Origin: Thalassobacillus_A hwangdonensis
GTDB lineage: Bacteria > Bacillota > Bacilli > Bacillales > Halobacillaceae
Assembly (NCBI RefSeq): GCF_042675915.1
Contig: NZ_JBHTKL010000005.1
Location: forward strand, 806,001-870,000
Direction: 5' to 3'
DNA length: 64,000 nt
Below are positions 53,019-60,573 of the stretch, one piece after another. Under the pieces are notes generated by a model. It did no database searches, was not told the DNA's origin, and worked only from the letters and a program-made list of their open reading frames with translations. A program made the translations under genes and the position numbers. Each line of letters starts with the position of its first letter. Within the stretch, counting starts at the first letter, position 1.

Positions 53019-53033
53019 CAGCATAGACACAAG

Positions 53034-53115
53034 GATAGAGATGAGGAGATTCCTTGGGTATGACGACATCCAATTTGATGAATTGGAGGAGTCGTCATGC
53101 TCAAGGAATTTTTTA
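53034..53115 (+). promoter_or_regulatory. GlpP-type antitermination leader before the HAD phosphatase gene
   Basis: GATAGAGATGAGGAGA (53034-53049), then a hairpin: ATTCCTTGGGTATGACGAC pairs with GTCGTCATGCTCAAGGAAT, tip TCCAATTTGATGAATTGGA, T run to 53115. The only reading frame through it is a false extension of the phosphatase gene. Same element as at 49073, inside the operon. Confidence 0.78.
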
Positions 53116-53132
53116 TTGGATGGAGGGGACCA

Positions 53133-53918
53133 ATGAGAAACCTGAAAGGATACATTTTTGATTTAGATGGCACCGTCTACTTAGGGAACAAATTGATTGA
53201 CGGCGCAGACACCGTCATCAACTCTCTTCTCGATGAAGGGAAGAAGGTGCTGTTTTTGACGAATAAGACAATCGAGTCTCGCCAGCGTTATGTTGAAAAA
53301 CTGCGCGGTTTCAATATTGAAGCGAGGCTGGAGAACATTCTGAACCCGACGCTTACTCTGACTGATTATTTGAGAGTGCACCATCCAGATGCCGGGCTGT
53401 ATATAATAGGAGAACAGCCGATCAAGGATGAACTGGCACTTGCCGGTTTCCAGGGAGCCATGACACCTGCAGAAACAGATATTGTGGTGTTGTCATGGGA
53501 TCGTGATTTTCATTATGATCACTTGAATTTCGCCTACCAGGCGGTAAAGCTAGGTGCGAAAATGATTGCGACTAATCCCGATCGTACCTGTCCCGTCGAG
53601 GTCGGCGATGTGCCGGATTGTGCCGGAATGATCGGAGCGGTGGAAGCGGTGGCGGGAAAGAAAATTGATGTGCAAATTGGAAAGCCTTCTGTGTTGACGA
53701 TCGAAGCGGCATTGAAAATCTTGCAGCTGAAGCCGGAAGAATGCGTAATGATCGGCGACCGCCTTGAAACGGATATCCGGATGGGGGTGGAAGGCGGGAT
53801 GAAAACTGCTCTTGTTCTGAGTGGTATTACTAGTGAGGATGATTTGAAGGACTTGGTATGGAAGCCGGATTACGTACTGCCTTCGGTGAGGGCGCTATTA
53901 TCGGATAAAGTAACATAA
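53133..53918 (+). CDS. HAD-superfamily phosphatase, NagD/AraL type
   Basis: 261 residues from the ATG at 53133 with GGAGGGG upstream; the longer frame to 53097 starts in the terminator. HAD motifs: I = IFDLDGTVYLG, II = LFLTNKT, IV = IGDRLETDIRMG; the class IIA cap lies between. The NagD/AraL group includes sugar-phosphate and glycerol phosphate phosphatases. Substrate is inferred as a phosphate released from the imported compound. A terminator follows. Confidence 0.9.
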   Translation: MRNLKGYIFDLDGTVYLGNKLIDGADTVINSLLDEGKKVLFLTNKTIESRQRYVEKLRGFNIEARLENILNPTLTLTDYLRVHHPDAGLYIIGEQPIKDELALAGFQGAMTPAETDIVVLSWDRDFHYDHLNFAYQAVKLGAKMIATNPDRTCPVEVGDVPDCAGMIGAVEAVAGKKIDVQIGKPSVLTIEAALKILQLKPEECVMIGDRLETDIRMGVEGGMKTALVLSGITSEDDLKDLVWKPDYVLPSVRALLSDKVT

Positions 53919-53940
53919 ATGATAGGATAAATGTGAAATC

Positions 53941-53981
53941 AAAAAGAAACGCTTGATGGCTTTATCAAGTGTTTCTTTTTA
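53941..53981 (+). terminator. Terminator after the HAD phosphatase gene
   Basis: AAAAAGAAACGCTTGAT pairs with ATCAAGTGTTTCTTTTT, 6-nt loop. Confidence 0.9.
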
Positions 53982-53984
53982 AAG

Positions 53985-54308
53985 GGATTTTATAAGTATC
54001 TCTTCATACATATTTACCAATTCATTCGATTTTAATGTTGTATTTTGCTATCTTAAATTAGGTTATTATTGAAATATTATGTAATTATGTATATATTTTA
54101 AATAAGACTATTAAGCTATTTTGATTAGGGTATGCTCTTAATCGGTCATATGCTTTTTTAAGCAAAGCCCGCTCGGTGATTGATGTTTTTAACACATGAG
54201 CCGCGGGTTTTTAATTTTGTTTAGTTTTTATGGCAATTTATATTACTAGTGAAAAAGTATTATATTACTGTAATAGGGATTTACTACTAAATCATAGGAG
54301 GAATTGAA
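53985..54308. other. AT-rich intergenic stretch
   Basis: It carries no ORF. A partly paired hairpin, AAGCCCGC with GCGGGTTTTT (about 54166-54215), may be a terminator. AGGAGG (54297-54302) serves the next gene. The composition is clearly more AT-rich than the flanking operons. Confidence 0.6.
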
Positions 54309-55019
54309 ATGAAGAAGTGGTATGCGGTTATATTTATAGTTTTATTGTTTGTTGTTGCTGGTTGTGGAAAAGCAGAAACTAAAAAACCTAAAGATGTTAA
54401 TGCGGAAGAAGTAGAGGTTGAAGAAAAAAATAATAAAAAAGAGGTTTCCAATGAGGAAAAGGTAGAACCGAAAGAAGAGCCAAAAGAAGAACCGAAAGAA
54501 GAGCCAAAAGAAGAACCGAAAGAAGAACCGAAAGAAGAGCCAAAAGAAGAACCGAAAGAAGAACCAAAAGAAGAGCCGAAAGAAGAACCAAAAGAAGAGC
54601 CAAAAGAAGAACCGAAAGAAGAACCAAAAGAAGAACCAAAAGAAGAACCGAAAGAAGAGCTAAAAGAAGAGCCTAAAGAAGAACCGAAGAAAGAGTCTGG
54701 TTTAGGTGTTACAGGTAACGTTATCCAAAATGCGCTTCCGAGCGGATATACCGTTGCAATTGGTTCTGGATCTTATCTGATTAATCGTAGTGGTTCTATG
54801 GTAGCAAGTGTAACGCATAGTAGCCTATATCTTAGTTCGTATGCTAATGATGATGATGTTAATGCTGGTGTTCGTGCTGCAGGTGCTTTGGGGGGAAATA
54901 CCGCCAATATTACAGCAGCTATTAACCAAGCCATTGAAACTGGTTTAGGTGATGCTGGGTCGGTGCAGGCATTCGAGAAAGATTCAAAAATTGGGGTATC
55001 ATGGACACTACCAAACTAA
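54309..55019 (+). CDS. Lipoprotein with PKEE repeat stalk
   Basis: 236 residues. Lipobox VAGC (Cys19). Residues 53-128 are a run of about 18 KEEP units, forming a stiff charged stalk. The C-terminal domain (about 135-236) has GVTGNVIQNALPSGYTVAIGSGSYLINRSGS and repeats of AA and NA rich helix; I recognise no family. The gene is AT-rich, lies between terminators and is unlike neighbouring genes in codon use, so recent acquisition is possible. Confidence 0.78.
   Translation: MKKWYAVIFIVLLFVVAGCGKAETKKPKDVNAEEVEVEEKNNKKEVSNEEKVEPKEEPKEEPKEEPKEEPKEEPKEEPKEEPKEEPKEEPKEEPKEEPKEEPKEEPKEEPKEEPKEELKEEPKEEPKKESGLGVTGNVIQNALPSGYTVAIGSGSYLINRSGSMVASVTHSSLYLSSYANDDDVNAGVRAAGALGGNTANITAAINQAIETGLGDAGSVQAFEKDSKIGVSWTLPN
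54466..54693 (+). repeat. 12-bp tandem repeat encoding KEEP
   Basis: About 18 units of AAAGAAGARCCR in tandem. Synonymous changes (CCA/CCG, GAA/GAG) mix irregularly. Slippage probably varies the length. Confidence 0.9.
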
Positions 55020-55213
55020 AGATTATTCTTCGCGGAGGGTTTCAGCCGTTTTCCAAATTTATATAGAGGTATTGGATGTCCAAACAAATGATATGGTAAT
55101 AAAATATACATATATGTGTGTAGAAGGACTACAGAGTTATATTTGTAGTCTTTTTGTATTCAATACTTACTAGTGTCTATGGATATTTTTGGAATTTATT
55201 GGAAGGAGGGGGT

Positions 55214-55339
55214 TTGAACAAGAATTTAGTTTATTTTAAATCTTTTATCGCAATTATTTTGTTTACGCTTTTTATAATTTTGGGTACTTGGATTGTACAG
55301 CCAAACATTGGTGAGCAGCTATTAGGAGAGAGCACTTAA
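55214..55339 (+). CDS. Small membrane peptide, possible gene remnant
   Basis: 41 residues from a TTG with GGAGGG upstream: one membrane helix (FKSFIAIILFTLFIILGTWIV) and a short tail. The frame is open upstream to 55154 without support. Downstream to 55452 other frames still look coding (for example HSTIEGECYNSVSGEYIDYK) but with stops, which suggests the 3' remainder of a longer decayed gene. Confidence 0.4.
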   Translation: MNKNLVYFKSFIAIILFTLFIILGTWIVQPNIGEQLLGEST

Positions 55340-55452
55340 CTAAATATTGGACAAGCTCATGGGTGAATTCTAAAGCAATTAAATGAACATTCTACCATTG
55401 AAGGTGAATGTTATAATTCAGTTAGTGGTGAATATATAGATTACAAAAGTAG
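55340..55452 (+). pseudogene. Possible decayed coding remnant
   Basis: Codon-like sequence with an in-frame stop and a frame change relative to the peptide at 55214. The support is only the appearance of the translated fragments. Confidence 0.25.
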
Positions 55453-55481
55453 AGTGCTGAACACTACACATGTCAGCACTC
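55453..55481 (-). terminator. Terminator of the lamin-tail protein gene (minus strand)
   Basis: AGTGCTGA / TCAGCACT stem just beyond the minus-strand stop codon; the T-rich run (CTACTTTTG) is modest. Confidence 0.55.
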
Positions 55482-55507
55482 GCTTAAGTTCATTTTATAA
55501 ATCGCGA

Positions 55508-58489
55508 TTACTCGATTCCTTTATCATCTTTCATAAGTTTCTTCATATCAATACGCAACATGCGGTCCATCGGATAGGTGGTCGTATATCGATATTTATC
55601 CGCACCGGATTCGAACACAACGTAAAGTTCTTTCTGAACTTCTACAATCCCTTCTGGCATTGGGATTGCTTCAATACTTTGACGTGGTTTTGCTGTGTGT
55701 CCATCAAGGAACCACAGTGGCAATTCTTTTCCTTCAACCGTTACATGTGCGTGTGGGTCTTCTTTCAACGGGTATTCATAGCGATAAAGTACGCTGTCAT
55801 TTGCTCTACCATATGAGGTACTTAACGTAATGCCGTTTTGAGATGCTTTTTGAACGATTGCCCCTTGGACTTTTCCAGTTGTAGATAGAACGTAGTCAGG
55901 AACTGCATTTTGGTCAGGTTCCCCATTCCAATGTTCTTCAGAAAGCATATCGTTGTTCCTTTCCAGATCGAATCCAATCATCCATGCGTAGTGCATCTCT
56001 CCATCTCGGTTCTCGATTTGGTGCGATGGGTCGGTCGGGTAGGAACTCTCTTGGTAGAACTCACCGACCCAGAGAATGCCTTCATCATAGACAGTGTAAG
56101 CAGCTTCGACAGGTAATGGAATTTGTCTGGTGAACTGGATTTCAGCGTTGTTCTCCGCTTCCACTAAATCGTTTAAATCAAAACTGAACAAGTAATTCTC
56201 AGAAGCGATCCAGCCATGATCACTACTGACAGTAATTCCGCCGGCATGGCCGGTGTATGGAGTGCCGTCCGTGTTATAAAGGACAACGGATTTCACCAGT
56301 TCTCCGGAGGTTCGATCTGTGATGGTTATCGTACCTGGACGAACCTCATCATCAATATAGCTCACCGTAAGCAGCCAATCTTTCTTCTTATAGTAGGTCA
56401 AGCCTTGTGGAACGAGGCCATTTGCCAGTCCGGCGATAACCGGTCCATCTGAACTGATATCCCAAAGTCCTTGATAAGCGGGATCCTTTTCATGTTCCCA
56501 ACGTTCCAGTTGAGTGACTATCTGATGATCCGGAGTTACCGTTACAGGTACTGATTTTTCCGATACATTTCCTGAAATGTCTTCAGCAGCTACTTGTAAT
56601 GAGTACGTCTGATTTCCGATCAGCGTATAAAGTGTAAATGCTGTCTCTGATGGATCCACGGAGTATTCGAGTTTTCCATCTTTGTAAATATGATAACGAT
56701 AGAGATCGTTATCAGGAGAGGCTTCCCAAGTTAACGTTGCTTCTCCATTTCCTGGCGTTGCTTCCAGGTTGGTCGGAACAGCGGGTGCATCTTCATCTTC
56801 TGCTGGACGGGCTGGTACTTGGTCCTCTATGAGCCAACCTGGCGTCGGTTTCTGCTGTGCTGCTAGTTTTTCCATTGTCCGTGTGTTGTCTTTTGGATAG
56901 GTGAAAGTGACTGTTTGTTTCAATGTGACGTCTTCCCCTTTGTAGTCTGCTCGGACGACTTCGAGTCCATCCGGGTCATAAACTGTGAGAGTATTGCCAC
57001 CATTCACAAGTCCAGCGATGTCACCGAGGATAATCGTATCGTCTTCTGTCAGGTACTTGCTTTTGTATGAATAGAAATAGTTGTAGTTGAACGCTTCGAG
57101 TGAAATCGGGCTTATGGCCCCGGTTCTCGTCCAGACAACCACCGTGTCCCACGGATCAAGAATAAAGGACTCTTCGATTTCTTCATCCCAATTGTACGAG
57201 GCGAATCGGTACCCTTTCAGATCAATCGGCTCAGCAGAGTTGTTATAAAGCTCGAAGTATTCGAATGCATCATATCCTGCGTAGTTATCGGTATTCGGAA
57301 TCAGTTCCGTGATAAGCAGGTCAGGAATCGGTGCGTTTTCTGTGGGCCCGGTAACAAGTGGGTTAGATTTTTCCGATTCGTTCCCGACTTGATCGACTGC
57401 AGTAACTTCCAGCGTGTATTCCCGGTTCAATTCCAGTGGTGAGACAACCATGCTAGTTTTGTCAGCTGCTGCAGTACCGTATAATGTTCCATTAATATAG
57501 ACCCGGTACTCAGAAAGGTCACTCTCCGTATTGGCAGTCCATTGCAGTTTTACAAAATCAAGGTCTGGCTTTGCTTTAAGTCCTGTTGGTGTGGCCGGTG
57601 CTTCGCTGTCAACGACTTCCTGTGGTACAGCATTGACTTCCTTTGTAGCTGGCGATTCGTTACCTTCTGCATCCACAGCTGTCAATCGGAAGGTGTAGGC
57701 TTTCCCGTTTTCCAGTTCTTCGATGGTGGTTGTAGTAGATTCTGTTGTCGTTGTTGTGTCGTCGGCATGATAGATAGTGTAAGAGGTTGCGTCTGTTGAA
57801 GCATCCCATTCAAGTGTAATTGCCTGGTTGGAAGGTGTGGCAGACAGGTTTGCTGGTGTTGCTGGTCCAGCCACTTGTTCAGTAAGCAGTTCGGACGGTG
57901 TTGGGATTTCTCCATTACGAAGCTTGGTCATTTCTGTAGTGGCGGCAGCTTGGTAGATGATGCTGCGGTTGGTGATGCCATCGGTTTCACCATCATTGAT
58001 CAGTGCGGTGCTGAGAATGTTGTCCTCTGCATCAGCGATGCCTACCTGACGTAGTGAACTGTCATGTAACCCTTGTCCGGAAGTTGTAAGAGTGACTTCG
58101 AAGACCTCATCACGGGTAAGGTGCTTGTCATAATTTGTGTTGAAGTCCCAAAGTGGCACATCTGGATGATTGAATTTTTTCAACCAGAGTATCAGGGAGT
58201 CCTTCGGCTGGATGATTTTGTCTTGGATGGGCCATCGGTTGGCAGGGCTAGAGAAGTTACTCGTGAAGTATTGAAGTTGATAGTCTTGAAGATTGATTGC
58301 TTCTGAGGTGGTGTTGTAGATTTCTACGTACTCATAGGGCTGCCCGGATCCAGCGGATTTCGTGACAATCTCGGTGATAATCAGTGGTGGCGTGGTGGCT
58401 TCTGCATTAGCCGGATGTACGGTGGAAAGTACAAATCCTAATGCGAGAATGATTGCAGCTGCAAAACCTGTGGTTCTGTTTTTTAACAA
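55508..58489 (-). CDS. Large secreted protein with two lamin-tail-like and several Fn3 domains
   Basis: 993 residues from the TTG at 58489 (AAGGAGG upstream). The frame extends to 58606 through the leader, which is not coding. A signal peptide ends at ANA. Domains in order: lamin-tail-like PPLIITEIVTKSAGSGQPY...YVEIYNTTSEAINLQDYQLQ; Fn3 ATPANLSATPSNQAITLEWDAS and a second at ATPTGLKAKPDLDFVKLQW; second lamin-tail PDLLITELIPNTDNY...YFELYNNSAEPIDLKGYR; Fn3 VPTNLEATPGNGEATLTWEAS; then a C-terminal beta-propeller-like region of about 300 residues. It is probably a surface or extracellular enzyme; the activity is unknown. Confidence 0.85.
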   Translation of the reverse strand: MLKNRTTGFAAAIILALGFVLSTVHPANAEATTPPLIITEIVTKSAGSGQPYEYVEIYNTTSEAINLQDYQLQYFTSNFSSPANRWPIQDKIIQPKDSLILWLKKFNHPDVPLWDFNTNYDKHLTRDEVFEVTLTTSGQGLHDSSLRQVGIADAEDNILSTALINDGETDGITNRSIIYQAAATTEMTKLRNGEIPTPSELLTEQVAGPATPANLSATPSNQAITLEWDASTDATSYTIYHADDTTTTTESTTTTIEELENGKAYTFRLTAVDAEGNESPATKEVNAVPQEVVDSEAPATPTGLKAKPDLDFVKLQWTANTESDLSEYRVYINGTLYGTAAADKTSMVVSPLELNREYTLEVTAVDQVGNESEKSNPLVTGPTENAPIPDLLITELIPNTDNYAGYDAFEYFELYNNSAEPIDLKGYRFASYNWDEEIEESFILDPWDTVVVWTRTGAISPISLEAFNYNYFYSYKSKYLTEDDTIILGDIAGLVNGGNTLTVYDPDGLEVVRADYKGEDVTLKQTVTFTYPKDNTRTMEKLAAQQKPTPGWLIEDQVPARPAEDEDAPAVPTNLEATPGNGEATLTWEASPDNDLYRYHIYKDGKLEYSVDPSETAFTLYTLIGNQTYSLQVAAEDISGNVSEKSVPVTVTPDHQIVTQLERWEHEKDPAYQGLWDISSDGPVIAGLANGLVPQGLTYYKKKDWLLTVSYIDDEVRPGTITITDRTSGELVKSVVLYNTDGTPYTGHAGGITVSSDHGWIASENYLFSFDLNDLVEAENNAEIQFTRQIPLPVEAAYTVYDEGILWVGEFYQESSYPTDPSHQIENRDGEMHYAWMIGFDLERNNDMLSEEHWNGEPDQNAVPDYVLSTTGKVQGAIVQKASQNGITLSTSYGRANDSVLYRYEYPLKEDPHAHVTVEGKELPLWFLDGHTAKPRQSIEAIPMPEGIVEVQKELYVVFESGADKYRYTTTYPMDRMLRIDMKKLMKDDKGIE

Positions 58490-58524
58490 ATTAGGTTCCT
58501 CCTTATGAATTGATAATCTATGTA

Positions 58525-58603
58525 AAAACGAAAAGAGCCCCATGGCAACAGCATGCACGACTGGCGTACACGCAATTTGCACAGGGCTCTCCTCATCTCT
58601 ACC
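58525..58603 (-). promoter_or_regulatory. GlpP-type antitermination leader of the lamin-tail protein gene
   Basis: On the minus strand GTAGAGATGAGGAGAGCCCTG (18 of the first 19 bases as at 49073) leads into a hairpin AGAGCCC...GGGGCTCT followed by TTTTCG and TTTTT. The downstream start codon is at 58489. Confidence 0.78.
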
Positions 58604-58624
58604 CATTATTCATTATCTACGTTC

Positions 58625-58653
58625 ATCATATAATGGTGGGGGAGGGGGAGCAA
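58625..58653 (-). promoter_or_regulatory. Promoter of the lamin-tail protein gene
   Basis: Minus strand TTGCTC (58648-58653), 17 bp, TATGAT (58625-58630). It places the leader at 58525-58603 in the transcript. Confidence 0.65.
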
Positions 58654-58726
58654 GGCTTATTTAGTGAAATGGATAGAAAAGGAAGATAGTCGTAGTTATA
58701 TTTTCTGAATTATTCGAATATAATTA

Positions 58727-58755
58727 TTGAAAAACCGCTTCCGTTCGTTTAAGAT
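58727..58755 (+). promoter_or_regulatory. Promoter of the mgtC gene
   Basis: TTGAAA (58727-58732), 17 bp, TAAGAT (58750-58755), just before the fourth GlpP-type leader. Confidence 0.6.
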
Positions 58756-58787
58756 GAGAATAATATAAGAGTAAATTCGGCTAAGTA

Positions 58788-58885
58788 GGTAGAGTAGAAG
58801 AGATCACCTGCGAAGCGAATTCTATCGTTTCCTCACTGTCTGGTGGGGCTTTTAGGGTTCGCTTTGTAGCGTGATCTCTTTTTTA
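58788..58885 (+). promoter_or_regulatory. GlpP-type antitermination leader of mgtC
   Basis: GGTAGAGTAGAAGAGATCAC (58788-58807) overlaps the hairpin arm AGAGATCAC (58799-58807), which pairs with GTGATCTCT (58871-58879). AAGCGAA pairs with TTCGCTT further in. A T run follows. The GTAGA-N6-GAGA order is kept, but with three differences from the three other long leaders. Confidence 0.65.
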
Positions 58886-58907
58886 TATTCGGAAAGGGGA
58901 AGGTCTG

Positions 58908-59444
58908 ATGGATGTTTATTTGGACTATATAACGGGATTCTTCTGGCAGCACGAAATCTACTTTCGGATTCTCGTCAGTGCGGTGCTCGGATTCTTGATC
59001 GGCTGGGACCGGACATCAAAAAACAAGCCGGCGGGGTTGAAGACATATACGTATGTGGCGGTGGCATGTACGCTGATTACCATCGTCTCGATTGAGAGTG
59101 CGGAGATGCTCAGTCAGCCGGATAGCGGAAAAGTGATGGATCCGATGCGTCTAGCTGCACAAATCGTATCAGGATTAGGCTTCCTTGGAGCCGGCGTAAT
59201 TTTGAAGGATGGATTACGGGTGAAAGGGCTGACGTCTGCTGCGATGATTTTTTATGCTGGTGGAATCGGAATTGGAATTGGAGCAGGGTTTTATTCTATT
59301 GTTATCTTTACGACAATGGTGACGTTCATCATTACGAAAATAGGAAACTTCTTTGAGGAACGGGAGATTACTAGTGTACGTTTTCGTTGGTTCAGGAGAA
59401 AAAGAAAAAATACGGATGAAAACGAGGAAGAGGTTGGAACTTGA
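58908..59444 (+). CDS. MgtC/SapB family membrane protein
   Basis: 178 residues with four or five membrane helices and a charged C-terminal tail. MgtC signs: LGFLIGWDRTSKNKPAGLKTYTYVAVACTLITI and RLAAQIVSGLGFLGAGVILKDGLRVKGLTSAA. These proteins inhibit ATP synthase or act in Mg2+/phosphate adaptation in other species; the role here is inferred. It stands alone behind a terminator leader and is convergent with glpP2. Confidence 0.92.
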   Translation: MDVYLDYITGFFWQHEIYFRILVSAVLGFLIGWDRTSKNKPAGLKTYTYVAVACTLITIVSIESAEMLSQPDSGKVMDPMRLAAQIVSGLGFLGAGVILKDGLRVKGLTSAAMIFYAGGIGIGIGAGFYSIVIFTTMVTFIITKIGNFFEEREITSVRFRWFRRKRKNTDENEEEVGT

Positions 59445-59479
59445 AAAAGAGCACGACTGCTGCAGTCGTGCTCTTTTTA
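59444..59479. terminator. Bidirectional terminator between mgtC and glpP paralog
   Basis: Perfect 16-bp stem AAAAAGAGCACGACTG / CAGTCGTGCTCTTTTT with a 3-nt loop, symmetric for both strands. Confidence 0.95.
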
Positions 59480-59484
59480 CTTGG

Positions 59485-60054
59485 TTAAAGGTCCAGGTTC
59501 CAGAGCTTTGGATCACCGGAAGAAATGGCAAGCGCACCGGCGCTCAAACCATTCAGAATGTCTTCCTTATTACTGATCAAACCACCGGCGATAATTGGCA
59601 GAGCTGTCATTGAAGTCAGTTTATCAATGATGGAAGGCATCAAGCCGGGCAGGATTTCAATCGCATCCGGCTTGCAGTTATGGGCGATGTCAATCCCTTT
59701 TACGAGCGCATTGCGGTCGATGAGAAAAAGGCGCTGGATCGTCATCAGCCCTTCTTCTTTCGCATATTTGATGAGATTACTTTTTGTCGTGATGATGCCC
59801 GCAGGTTTCCAGATTTCCGCTATGTATTTAATTGCACTCTTTGTGTTCGACAGGCCGTCGATGAAATCAATATGTATGAACGTTGTTTTACCTGCTTCTT
59901 TAAGCTTTTTCAAGTAGCCATCCATCGTAATCAGGTTTCCTGTCAGTATAAATACGATGTTGGCGTTGGATTTTACGGCCTTGTCGAGGTCCTTTTCTTC
60001 TTTGATCGATGCGATGACCTGGGATTGGACGATATCGATAATGTTAGGCTTCAT
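59485..60054 (-). CDS. GlpP-family antiterminator, second copy
   Basis: 189 residues from the ATG at 60054 with AAAGGAG 9 nt upstream; the frame extends to 60111 without support. Motifs match GlpP1 at 1334: FIHIDFIDGLS (HVDLIQGL), IITTKSNLI, IQRLFLIDRNAL, DAIEILPGLMPSII and LPIIAGGLI. Glycerol 3-phosphate contacts are thus similar, while the rest differs. It lies beside mgtC and within 11 kb of three other leaders carrying GlpP-like elements, so I propose it reads those; this is inference. No glp genes are near it. Confidence 0.93.
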   Translation of the reverse strand: MKPNIIDIVQSQVIASIKEEKDLDKAVKSNANIVFILTGNLITMDGYLKKLKEAGKTTFIHIDFIDGLSNTKSAIKYIAEIWKPAGIITTKSNLIKYAKEEGLMTIQRLFLIDRNALVKGIDIAHNCKPDAIEILPGLMPSIIDKLTSMTALPIIAGGLISNKEDILNGLSAGALAISSGDPKLWNLDL

Positions 60055-60111
60055 CTGCTTAAGCTCCTTTAACCGTCTGAATATTCTATCTTCATTATAG
60101 CACAACACCAC

Positions 60112-60188
60112 CGCATTGATGCAGTGAGGGACTGTCCCCCGGTGCGGTAGCGCGGTGAAGCGTGTGGGGGCAGTCCCTCACTGTGCTA
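60112..60188. repeat. Dispersed palindromic element, copy 3
   Basis: GCAGTGAGGGACTGTCCCC and GGGGGCAGTCCCTCACTGTG face each other around GGTGCGGTAGCGCGGTGAAG. It is related to the elements at 20064 and 48757 and is palindromic over the whole 70 bp. Confidence 0.72.
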
Positions 60189-60254
60189 AAGTGGATTGAT
60201 TTTGGGTGATTAGGGGAATTATAGTGACTATTACTGAAATTGGAGGTAAGGGCT

Positions 60255-60527
60255 ATGAAGCGAATAGATGCGGTTTTTAAAAATGAGAATGCTGCAGAAA
60301 GTGTGAAAGCGGAGCTGCAGCCGTTACGTGTAGAGAACATGATGGTAGAGGAGATTACCGAGGAATCTTACGGATTACGAGATTTCTTCCGGAAGATGGT
60401 TGTTCCAGAATCAGATGGTGGTCATCCACCACACCTGTTGCAATTCGATGTAAAAGATGAAGATTACGAAAAAGCTCGTTCGATCATCAAAGGGCACGAT
60501 GGTTACATCTCGGATGAAGAAGAATAA
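60255..60527 (+). CDS. Small conserved-looking protein, unknown function
   Basis: 90 residues from the ATG at 60255 (GGAGGT upstream; an earlier ATG at 60240 lacks a ribosome site). It has a ferredoxin-like beta-alpha-beta pattern: KRIDAVFKNENAAESVKAELQPL, then HLLQFDVKDEDYEKARSIIKGHDG and an acidic tail. The look is of small stress proteins (YflT/general stress 17M region), which I cannot confirm. It is convergent with the membrane protein gene next to it. Confidence 0.7.
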   Translation: MKRIDAVFKNENAAESVKAELQPLRVENMMVEEITEESYGLRDFFRKMVVPESDGGHPPHLLQFDVKDEDYEKARSIIKGHDGYISDEEE

Positions 60528-60528
60528 A

Positions 60529-60573
60529 AGAAAGCGGACATCAGCCCGTTGAGGCAGGTGTCCGCTTTTTTTA
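60529..60573. terminator. Bidirectional terminator between convergent genes
   Basis: AAAGCGGACA / TGTCCGCTTT stem with an 18-nt loop and T runs on both sides. Confidence 0.85.

Noticed and set aside
58490..58606. N-terminal extension of the lamin-tail protein
   Set aside because: The extension covers the leader and its terminator; AAGGAGG and a signal peptide point to 58489.
58788..58885. Mg2+ (M-box) riboswitch in the mgtC leader
   Set aside because: The M-box core is absent; the region is a terminator hairpin with a GTAGAG/GAGA element.
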